Source: CAYRWR01 sp964428015
Lineage (GTDB): Bacteria; Spirochaetota; Brevinematia; Brevinematales; CAYRWR01
Direction of reading: 5' to 3'
DNA length: 64,000 bases
NCBI GenBank assembly: GCA_964428015.1
Contig: CAYRWR010000004.1
Span: forward strand, 1-64,000
In this document: positions 33,993-41,047 of the stretch, in pieces
Position numbering within the stretch: position 1 is the stretch's first letter
How the letters are laid out: each line of letters starts with the position of its first letter
Program-made: the position numbers and the translations under genes
The notes under the pieces: model-generated
What the model saw: only the letters and a program-made list of their open reading frames with translations
What the model was told of the DNA's origin: nothing
Database searches by the model: none

Positions 33993-34306
33993 GCTTTTTC
34001 CTTCTTCTGTCTTTCACCTGTAACCATATCAATACCGCTATTCCGGGCAGCTCTGGCCAGGGCATGACTGCCGATAGGGTTAGTCAAAAGTACCAGCAGC
34101 ATGATTACTATGATACGGAGTGCCCAGCCTGGCTGGACCAGCAGCGCGCCCAGTCCCACGGACAAAAATCCCAGTGTGGTAGCTTTGGTACCGGCCTGGA
34201 GCTTGTTGTAGACATCCGGCATACGTACCAGGCCCAGTGCCCCCAACAACAGGAAGGCGGCACCAATAGCCAGAAATATAACCGAAAGAATCTGCAGTAT
34301 AATCAT
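33989..34306 (-). CDS. mrpG: Antiporter subunit MrpG-like
   Basis: 105 residues, three transmembrane segments, with GALGLVRMPDVYNKLQAGTKA (about 27-47) typical of MrpG/MnhG. Start ATG at 34306 has AAAGGAG 6 bases upstream and lies 1 base after the mrpF stop. The longer reading from 34351 has no such site. Confidence 0.92.
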   Translation of the reverse strand: MIILQILSVIFLAIGAAFLLLGALGLVRMPDVYNKLQAGTKATTLGFLSVGLGALLVQPGWALRIIVIMLLVLLTNPIGSHALARAARNSGIDMVTGERQKKEKA

Positions 34307-34307
34307 C

Positions 34308-34571
34308 TCAGACTCCTTTCTCTGTAAATCGTGCCACAACCAGTACCGCACCGAAGGATAGCAGGGCGTATACTATTGCGATATCCAGGATAAAACTCTG
34401 CTTCAATATGAGGGACAGAAGCAGCAACCCGGCCGTGGTGATAGTGGTAATTACATCCAGGGCTACCATCTTTTCTACAGAGCGGGTCTTACCCAAAAGT
34501 ACGGTAAAGGACAACAGGACAGCCGCGCCCATGACGATGAGTATTATGATCATTATGGTGTTCACTCGCAT
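34308..34571 (-). CDS. mrpF: Antiporter subunit MrpF-like
   Basis: 87 residues with three transmembrane segments and the MrpF pattern KTRSVEKMVALDVITT (about 28-43) and DIAIVYALLSFGAVLVVARF (about 63-82). It overlaps the mrpE stop by 10 bases. A GTG six bases inside is a possible alternative start. Confidence 0.9.
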   Translation of the reverse strand: MRVNTIMIIILIVMGAAVLLSFTVLLGKTRSVEKMVALDVITTITTAGLLLLSLILKQSFILDIAIVYALLSFGAVLVVARFTEKGV

Positions 34572-35041
34572 ATCCTCTTTATATATTTTTCAAACTTTTC
34601 TATATCAGATTTCTGAACATCATTAAGACGGACACAATGGATGTCCAGAGTGTCATTATTGATGTCTACACTGAGGGTCCCTGGAGTCAGGGTAATAGAC
34701 GAAGTCAGGAGGAGTTTGCCCCACTCCGTCTTGAGCCCGGTGCGGTATTTAAAAATACCGGGAGCGATTGGTAGACTAGGCTTTAGTACCACCAGCGCGA
34801 TACTGATATTGGCCCTGATCATTTCCCATATGAAGACAGGTACGTACACTAAAAACCACATCCAGCGCACTGGATTTAGCCAGTCCATTCCCATATTGAA
34901 GAATGCCTGTCCAATGACTGCCACAACCAGCGCTACCCCGGCTCCGGCCAACAGGTTTTGCGGACTCAGGCCGGCTGAAAATACCAGAAATAATAAAAAA
35001 CTGAGTATAAAGAGGGAAAGGAATTGTAACACTCTTTTCAA
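34562..35041 (-). CDS. mrpE: Antiporter subunit MrpE-like, first gene of the MBX-like operon
   Basis: 159 residues with two transmembrane segments near the N-terminus and the MrpE core WEMIRANISIALVVLKP (about 72-88) followed by LTPGTLSVDIN (about 119-129). Start is TTG at 35041 with AAGGAG 6 bases upstream. This gene opens a 14-gene minus-strand operon whose order (E-F-G-D-EF-C-D-H'-M-J-K-L) matches that of archaeal MBX. Confidence 0.9.
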   Translation of the reverse strand: MKRVLQFLSLFILSFLLFLVFSAGLSPQNLLAGAGVALVVAVIGQAFFNMGMDWLNPVRWMWFLVYVPVFIWEMIRANISIALVVLKPSLPIAPGIFKYRTGLKTEWGKLLLTSSITLTPGTLSVDINNDTLDIHCVRLNDVQKSDIEKFEKYIKRICE

Positions 35042-35128
35042 TGGTGTCTCCTTCAGAAGAGTTTGTCCGCCGAGCAGCGAACAGCATTCGCTTTTGAGTT
35101 AAAGATAGCCTTTGATAACAAATTTCAC

Positions 35129-35154
35129 TAACAAGTGATTTTTTTCACTTGTTA
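35129..35154. promoter_or_regulatory. Hairpin in the leader of the MBX-like operon
   Basis: TAACAAGTG and CACTTGTTA arms (9 bp) around A-T6-T, between the promoter and the mrpE start. It could be an operator for a dimeric regulator or a transcript-stability element. A second small hairpin (AGCGAA/TTCGCT, about 35077-35093) lies closer to the gene. Confidence 0.45.
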
Positions 35155-35193
35155 AAACACACTACTTAAAATACATGTTTAAAAGCGCTTATA

Positions 35194-35221
35194 ATGATAA
35201 TTTAATTAAAAATTTTGTCAA
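35194..35221 (-). promoter_or_regulatory. Promoter of the MBX-like operon
   Basis: Minus strand TTGACA (35216-35221), 16-base spacer, TATCAT (35194-35199), leaving a leader of about 145 bases. Confidence 0.7.
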
Positions 35222-35265
35222 TATAATTTTCAATATTTTAGGGCGGATTTTTTTAAAAGATTGGT

Positions 35266-35808
35266 TTAACTATTCTGTCCGGAAAAGCCGGTAAAGTATA
35301 ATACATGTCTACGCAATTCATGTCCCTCGGGTATCAAGGGATGGTCAAATTCATCGATCTTCTCCATCCCCAGCTTCTTCATAACGTTTTCCGAAGGCCG
35401 ATTCAGAATTGAAGTAAAGGAATACACCCCTTGTAATGCCAGTTTATCGCGGGCAAAATCGAGTACCTCTCGGGCGCCCTCTGTAGCCAAACCGCGTCCC
35501 TGGGCGGATTTTTTAAGCCTCCAGCCTATTTCCACACAGGGGGTAAAGCTGCTCTCAAAAACAATCAGGTGTAGTCCGATGAAACCTGCCCATTCACCCG
35601 AGGACTTTTCCTCCACTGCCCACAGCCCATAACCGGACTGACTTATTTCCTCTTTAATACGATTTAATAAATCCAGACTTTCACTCTCAGAGAGTACAGA
35701 CTTGAAATACCGCATGACTTCCGGATCGGCATTCATGGCACAGAAATGGGGAAAGTCCTCTTCCTGCCAATCCCTTAAAATCAACCGGGGTGTTTGCATC
35801 CAGATCAT
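35266..35808 (-). CDS. GNAT family N-acetyltransferase (RimJ/RimL-like)
   Basis: 180 residues. Starts with TPRLILRDWQEEDF, the usual opening of the Acetyltransf_3/RimJ-RimL group. The acetyl-CoA loop is seen as KSAQGRGLATEGAREVLDFA (about 112-131), followed by NRPSENVMKKLGM (about 152-164). Acceptor unknown; protein N-terminal or small-molecule acetylation is typical. AGGAG 5 bases before ATG at 35808. Probably monocistronic. Confidence 0.93.
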   Translation of the reverse strand: MIWMQTPRLILRDWQEEDFPHFCAMNADPEVMRYFKSVLSESESLDLLNRIKEEISQSGYGLWAVEEKSSGEWAGFIGLHLIVFESSFTPCVEIGWRLKKSAQGRGLATEGAREVLDFARDKLALQGVYSFTSILNRPSENVMKKLGMEKIDEFDHPLIPEGHELRRHVLYFTGFSGQNS

Positions 35809-35831
35809 ATCTACTCCTGTGACATAGTACC

Positions 35832-35859
35832 TTGCGCATTCCTGCAGACATGCTAAGAT
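35832..35859 (+). promoter_or_regulatory. Promoter of the glycosidase-like gene
   Basis: TTGCGC (35832-35837), 16-base spacer, TAAGAT (35854-35859), 29 bases before the ATG. Confidence 0.5.
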
Positions 35860-35888
35860 AAAGTCACTAAAAAGTAAAGGATAAAACC

Positions 35889-38177
35889 ATGAATAAAAAC
35901 AACATCTTAATCCTTATTTGTATCCTGTCTGCCATTACTACAACAGGCTTTGCCAAGTCGGCAGTAAAACCCAAAAAAGCTTCTTTTCCTAAAAACACTC
36001 CCTTCACCATCACCAAAGACTCGGTCGTGCAGGGGGAATGGGAAGCCAAAGTAATAAGTCCAACTAAAATGACATCTCTCTACGGGACCGAATCCCCCCG
36101 TACCTGGGAGCTCAAGACAGATGTGTCCGGATTTCCCAAATTCTCCGCACCCGGCTACCCTATTCTGGAGACTCTCTATAATATGGCTCTGGAAGAAACA
36201 CTCCTCAATATCCGAAAAGAAGATGGAGCCTTTATGGCCGGAGCGCAATGGAACGGGGTCTGGACCCGTGACATCTCCTACAGTATCCACCTGTCGCTGG
36301 CTATGATCCAGCCTCAGGTTTCCATCAAGAGCCTCCAGGCTAAAGTCAGCAAGGAAAACCGTATTATCCAGGATACCGGTACAGGCGGCTCCTGGCCGGT
36401 ATCAACTGACCGTGTGGTCTGGGCAATCGCCGCCTGGGAAATCTACAAATCCACCGGTGACAAAGAATTTCTGAAATGGGCCTATCAGGTCATGAAAAAT
36501 ACAGTGGAACAGGACAGAAACATTGCCTGGGATGAAAAGCAGGGACTGTTCTATGGAGAATCCTCCTTTTTAGACTGGCGGGAACAAACCTATCCTCTGT
36601 GGATGGAGCCGGTCGATATCTATGAAGGTAAGACCCTGGGCACTTCAGCACTGCATTATGAAATTTATTCCATTCTGAGCAGTATGTCCAGGATATTAAC
36701 TGCCCCCGCAGGGGAAACAGAGACCTGGGACAGGTATGCCGGTATACTGCTCGAGACCATCAATAAGTACTTCTGGCTGGGTGATAAACAGTACTACAGT
36801 GCCTATCTCTATCCTGCGCTGCTGAGCAACATCCCGTCAGACAAGTCGGAAAGCCTGGGCGAAGCCCTGGCTGTACTTTTTAAAATAGCCGATCCTGCCC
36901 GATCCCAGCAGGTTATCTCTCATACTCCTCTGGTACATTTTGGGGTGCCCTGTATCTATCCTCAGCAGGCCCATACCGGCCCCTATCATAACAAAGCGAT
37001 CTGGCCCTTTGTGGAAGCTTACTTCCTGTGGGCGGCGGCTACTACCGGGAATGAAACCGTGGTCAGCCATACACTGCAAAACATAATCCGGCCGGCCGCA
37101 CTCTTTCTCACACACAAGGAAAACATGGTCTATGATACCGGACATTCCGCGGGCACAGCTATCAATTCCGATCGTCAGCTCTGGTCGGTAGCCGGCTACC
37201 TGGGCAGTGTATACCGAGTGCTGTTCGGGATGCAGATGGACGCGGACAGTCTGGGATTCAGCCCCTTTATCCCCGACTTTGTGACTGGCCCCCTGAGCCT
37301 GAAAAATTTCCCCTACCGCGGCGCCTCTCTGGATATCACAGTAAGCGGCAAGGGTAATGTCGTCACCTCTCTGAAAGTAGACGGTGTAGAAAAAGGCGCG
37401 GGATACCGACTCCCCGCCAGTCTGTCCGGACGGCATCAGGTCAACATACAGTTAAAATCCGGTATGGATAAAGGTGCCATGAATCTGGTCAGTACCGAAG
37501 ATGTCTCTCCTATGGAGGTCAAACCGGAGATAGAATTGTCACGCAGCGGAGTGGCTACCCTAAGCTGGAAGACGTCCAAAAAAGCGGCTAAATACCTCAT
37601 CTGGAAGGATAATAAGCCCTACCAGGAAACCACTGAAGGGGAATGGTCGGAGAAGACGGATAGATTCACTGTTTATTCAGTCCAGGCTGTGGATGAAACC
37701 GGACTGGCATCTCCCCTGAGCCGGCCCCTGTTAGCTATACCGGCTGGTAAAATCCAGATACTGGAAGCAGAAAAAGGCAGTTTTAATAAGGATCTGCTGG
37801 GAGATAAATATAAAGATTTTTCGGGCAGTGGTTATGTGGAGTCTCCCAAAGACACCCATCAGAGTCTGGGGATCGCCCTGCCGGTCAAGACGGATGGACA
37901 GTATTTGATCCGTCTGGTCTACGCCAATGGCAAAGGTCCTATCAATACCGACAATAAATGCGCCATCAGGAGCCTCAAACTGGACGGACAGGATATAGCT
38001 TCCATCATCATGCCTCAACGCGGTAACTGGGGATGGGGGTATGCCAATTCTGTGATGGTTACCTTGAAAAAGGGGAAACACGAGCTGGAATTCTACTATG
38101 ACCAAAAAGACGAAAATATGAATGTAAAAGTCAATTACGCGGTCATAGACAGGATAGAATTAATACAAATGGATTGA
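35889..38177 (+). CDS. Secreted glycoside hydrolase-like protein (six-hairpin, MGH1/GH63-like) with C-terminal CBM
   Basis: 762 residues. A signal peptide occupies about 1-22. Residues about 75-500 form an (alpha/alpha)6 barrel: NGVWTRDISYSIHLSLAM (about 118-135, with a typical W-x-R-D motif), DTGTGGSWPVSTDRVVWAIAAWE, and IWPFVEAYFLWAA near 374. These resemble trehalase/GH63/amylo-glucosidase-type enzymes. About 540-620 is a fibronectin-III-like or beta linker. About 625-762 is a jelly-roll domain (ILEAEKGSFN...ELEFYYDQKDEN...) of the CBM35/CBM6 kind. Likely cleaves or binds an exported or environmental polysaccharide; specificity unknown. Monocistronic, closed by a terminator. Confidence 0.82.
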   Translation: MNKNNILILICILSAITTTGFAKSAVKPKKASFPKNTPFTITKDSVVQGEWEAKVISPTKMTSLYGTESPRTWELKTDVSGFPKFSAPGYPILETLYNMALEETLLNIRKEDGAFMAGAQWNGVWTRDISYSIHLSLAMIQPQVSIKSLQAKVSKENRIIQDTGTGGSWPVSTDRVVWAIAAWEIYKSTGDKEFLKWAYQVMKNTVEQDRNIAWDEKQGLFYGESSFLDWREQTYPLWMEPVDIYEGKTLGTSALHYEIYSILSSMSRILTAPAGETETWDRYAGILLETINKYFWLGDKQYYSAYLYPALLSNIPSDKSESLGEALAVLFKIADPARSQQVISHTPLVHFGVPCIYPQQAHTGPYHNKAIWPFVEAYFLWAAATTGNETVVSHTLQNIIRPAALFLTHKENMVYDTGHSAGTAINSDRQLWSVAGYLGSVYRVLFGMQMDADSLGFSPFIPDFVTGPLSLKNFPYRGASLDITVSGKGNVVTSLKVDGVEKGAGYRLPASLSGRHQVNIQLKSGMDKGAMNLVSTEDVSPMEVKPEIELSRSGVATLSWKTSKKAAKYLIWKDNKPYQETTEGEWSEKTDRFTVYSVQAVDETGLASPLSRPLLAIPAGKIQILEAEKGSFNKDLLGDKYKDFSGSGYVESPKDTHQSLGIALPVKTDGQYLIRLVYANGKGPINTDNKCAIRSLKLDGQDIASIIMPQRGNWGWGYANSVMVTLKKGKHELEFYYDQKDENMNVKVNYAVIDRIELIQMD

Positions 38178-38188
38178 GGATTTATTGG

Positions 38189-38225
38189 AAAAAAGGGAGT
38201 ATCAGTGATGCTCCCTTTTTTTTTA
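38189..38225. terminator. Terminator between convergent genes
   Basis: GGGAGTATCA and TGATGCTCCC arms (one G-T pair), A6 before and T9 after, so it may act in both directions. Confidence 0.85.
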
Positions 38226-40127
38226 CTCAATATCCATACATATAATACAGACATCATCATCAAATTCATCTTTTCCTCTGAAATCTATCAGTTCCGAAAC
38301 CAGTTTCTGGACCAAATCGGATGCCGAACCGTCCTTACAAACATGCAAGACAGGAAACAATCTGTCATTGAAAAAGTCTTTAATTTCCAAATCTTTTCCC
38401 TCAGTTTGTTCAATAAAGTTTACTGATTCAGTCAAACCATCAGTATAGAAAAGTATTTTGTTTTTCTTTTTTAGGTGGAGGGTATTATCCTTATATTGTC
38501 TATTCATGTCCAAAAGATCCAGAGAACTTACCACTCCCAAGGGCAAGCCGGAGTTATTCATTTCCATTTCCATAGGTCCCAGTTTGTTGATCAAAAAAGG
38601 CGGGTTATGACCGGCATTAGCATAAATCAAATCTCTCTTTTTGCTACGATAGATGCCATAAAAAGCAGTTACAAAATATTCTCCGGTAGCACTATGAATA
38701 TAGTCATTCAAATGTGTCAACAATTCTGAAGGCATCACCGTATCTTTCCCGAATTGTTGAGTGAAACTTTTTATCATTGAAGAAACTAATGCTGCAGAAA
38801 CACCATGACCTGCGACATCACTAATAAAAATACCCAGATCATCTTCATTCAATTCAATAATTTCAAAATAATCACCACCGACCTGTTCCATGGGTTTATA
38901 GTAAAGGGAAATGTTTCGGATATTGGTATTGAGATTGATATAATTATTCTGAATATGTCTGGCCAGTTCCAGATCATGAAGCATTTTATCGTTTTGTTCC
39001 TTTATTGCTCTATTATAACGGACTACATTCTCGGACATTTCACTGAATCTGAGTTGCAGTGAACTGATCTCATCATTCACAATCTCAGGTCCTGAAATTA
39101 CTTTCATTTCCAGTTGAAATTTATTTACCATTTCATCCAGATTCTGGAGTGGAATAGCGATTTTTCGTGCTAAATAAAAGGCCACCAGTATCACAATAAT
39201 CACCACAAAAATAGAAAGAAGAACCGTCACAATGCGTAATACTCTAACCTGTTGGTTAATAATTCCTGTACTATACAGGATACCAAAATCAGCAATCCTT
39301 TTTCTAACAATTTTATTATTAACCCTGGATGTCTCGGAATAAAGATTTTTTTTTGCAAAATAAAAATCACCCCGTCCTTTAACTTTTACCAACCGATATT
39401 CCAGATCATCGCTGGCGGGATATTTTGTAATACTTTCGATTGCAATAGGATCATCAATATCCTCACTGAATAAAAGCCCGTTATCTGATTCAATAAAAGC
39501 AATCATATTAACCGAGTTATCCACCGCTTCACTGAGAAAATGCTGGTTAATTACAGTACTAGTAATGACCAGACCAGCTTTTTCATGTTTGATTTCATCA
39601 TAAATGATTGCCGTATTTCTAATAACCAAAGTATTGGATACCAGGTCAGGAAAACTCATTCGAAAGTATTTATGATAAGAAGGACGGTCCATTATTTCCC
39701 AGATACTGGCCAATTTAGACTTTTGAATATAAAAAGGTGTGTACGCGTACTCAATTGCGTGGGATTGAAGTGAATGATCACGATAGGTATATTCGATGAC
39801 TTTGATTTCTCCTTCTGCAGAATCATAGCCTACACCACCCGGAGTGGCATCAAATTTATTAAATCTAAAAATCAGATTGCTGATATTTCCTCTGGTAGTC
39901 AGATGTTTAGATAAAATATCTCCCGCATGAGAAAAGGCATAAGAACGCATCATAATGGTATCAGATTCAAGCTTTTCAGAAAAGCGCTGAATCGCGCTTT
40001 CTAGATTTGAAACGATATCTTTTTTGATTTGTGACCTAACAATGGCAATAAATATTATGAAAAATAAAAATACAGGTATGAGAGCGACAAGTATGTTATT
40101 CAATGTAATCCGATGACGTATTTTCAT
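38223..40127 (-). CDS. SpoIIE-type (PP2C) serine phosphatase with membrane sensor and HAMP
   Basis: 634 residues from ATG at 40127 (AGAGGT 5 bases upstream). Two transmembrane segments (about 14-34 and 300-324) enclose a periplasmic sensor of about 260 residues. A HAMP linker and a coiled coil (about 325-395) precede the SpoIIE domain. That domain shows LELARHIQ, GGDYFEI (metal Asp), ISDVAGHGVSAAL, YANAGHNPP and FYTDGLTES (metal Asp). Such RsbU-like phosphatases dephosphorylate anti-anti-sigma factors in partner-switching cascades. No anti-sigma genes are adjacent. It stands back to back with a LiaF-like gene. Confidence 0.92.
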   Translation of the reverse strand: MKIRHRITLNNILVALIPVFLFFIIFIAIVRSQIKKDIVSNLESAIQRFSEKLESDTIMMRSYAFSHAGDILSKHLTTRGNISNLIFRFNKFDATPGGVGYDSAEGEIKVIEYTYRDHSLQSHAIEYAYTPFYIQKSKLASIWEIMDRPSYHKYFRMSFPDLVSNTLVIRNTAIIYDEIKHEKAGLVITSTVINQHFLSEAVDNSVNMIAFIESDNGLLFSEDIDDPIAIESITKYPASDDLEYRLVKVKGRGDFYFAKKNLYSETSRVNNKIVRKRIADFGILYSTGIINQQVRVLRIVTVLLSIFVVIIVILVAFYLARKIAIPLQNLDEMVNKFQLEMKVISGPEIVNDEISSLQLRFSEMSENVVRYNRAIKEQNDKMLHDLELARHIQNNYINLNTNIRNISLYYKPMEQVGGDYFEIIELNEDDLGIFISDVAGHGVSAALVSSMIKSFTQQFGKDTVMPSELLTHLNDYIHSATGEYFVTAFYGIYRSKKRDLIYANAGHNPPFLINKLGPMEMEMNNSGLPLGVVSSLDLLDMNRQYKDNTLHLKKKNKILFYTDGLTESVNFIEQTEGKDLEIKDFFNDRLFPVLHVCKDGSASDLVQKLVSELIDFRGKDEFDDDVCIICMDIE

Positions 40128-40203
40128 ATTACCTCTAAATATTATGATAACATAACACAAAAATTACACAATAGATTTTACTTATAATACAAAAAGGATA
40201 TAC

Positions 40204-40217
40204 GGAACTGTAGTTCC
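40204..40217. promoter_or_regulatory. Palindrome in the divergent intergenic region
   Basis: GGAAC and GTTCC arms separated by TGTA, between the SpoIIE-type and LiaF-like genes; possible operator. Confidence 0.3.
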
Positions 40218-40272
40218 CGAAAAAAAATTTAATTGAAAATAAAAAAGTAGCACTTTTACTATTTTATGGTGT

Positions 40273-40278
40273 TATAAT
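40273..40278 (+). promoter_or_regulatory. -10 box of the LiaF-like gene
   Basis: TATAAT 31 bases upstream of the start; no good -35 sequence at the right distance, which may indicate activator dependence or another sigma factor. Confidence 0.4.
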
Positions 40279-40308
40279 ATCTGAAAAGAGAATAAGCGGG
40301 AGGTAAAT

Positions 40309-40869
40309 GTGAAGATGGGATTTGTTTTTAGCGGACTGTTCTGGGGTGGTTTTGTGATACTTATCGGAGTGGGTATCATTGTTAATGTACTTTTTGATGT
40401 CAAAATACCGATTGGCAAAATCATTTTTGCCATGCTGTTTATCGGCATTGGTATCAATATCCTGGTGAATGGATTCGGACCGACAAAAGGCAAGGATGTT
40501 ATTTTCAATGAAGGAAAGTCGACCTACAGCCAGGATGTCAATGAGTATAATATTGTCTTCGGTAAAAACAGCATTGATTTTACCGAACAGACCGAAGTTA
40601 CAGAAAATAAAAAAGTGGAATTGAATTGTGTCTTCGGTGATGGTGTGATTAAAATCAATGAAAAGCTTCCCATGAAAGTAAAGATTTCATCTGCCTTTGC
40701 CGGAGCGCAGACACCTGATGGAAATACCATAGCCTTTGGGGAATATACCTACACTACCCCCAGCTTCGACAAGGATAAACCCCACATCCTGCTGAAAGCC
40801 AATGTGGTGTTCGGTGCTCTCCATTTCTACACCGGTACTGCCTCTGAGCAAGCACCCAGCGGGAAATAA
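40309..40869 (+). CDS. LiaF/DUF5668-like membrane protein
   Basis: 186 residues. Two transmembrane segments (about 6-27 and 34-52) are followed by a soluble beta-helix-like domain (about 68-178) with FGDGVIKINEKLP and GALHFYTGT, resembling the C-terminal domain of LiaF/YvqF (cell-wall-active antibiotic response). Such proteins modulate envelope-stress signalling. Start GTG at 40309 has GGGAGG 5 bases upstream; ATG at 40315 is the alternative. Divergent from the SpoIIE-type phosphatase. A strong terminator follows. Confidence 0.8.
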   Translation: MKMGFVFSGLFWGGFVILIGVGIIVNVLFDVKIPIGKIIFAMLFIGIGINILVNGFGPTKGKDVIFNEGKSTYSQDVNEYNIVFGKNSIDFTEQTEVTENKKVELNCVFGDGVIKINEKLPMKVKISSAFAGAQTPDGNTIAFGEYTYTTPSFDKDKPHILLKANVVFGALHFYTGTASEQAPSGK

Positions 40870-40886
40870 AATAACATGAGACATAG

Positions 40887-40917
40887 AAACGACCCTTATA
40901 TAAGGGTCGTTTTTTTC
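40887..40917 (+). terminator. Rho-independent terminator
   Basis: AACGACCCTTA and TAAGGGTCGTT arms with TA centre and T7 tail. Confidence 0.93.
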
Positions 40918-40984
40918 GCGTGATTTAAATTATACAGAATAATTCCCTGACTTCCCCTAAAGTAACCACTGTCTTTTCATTAAT

Positions 40985-41013
40985 TTGAATATTCACCATT
41001 TATCATGTACAAT
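40985..41013 (+). promoter_or_regulatory. Promoter of the large secreted protein gene
   Basis: TTGAAT (40985-40990), 17-base spacer, TACAAT (41008-41013). Confidence 0.7.
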
Positions 41014-41047
41014 CGCCTGATACCAAGAAAAAATCCGGAGGAATTTT

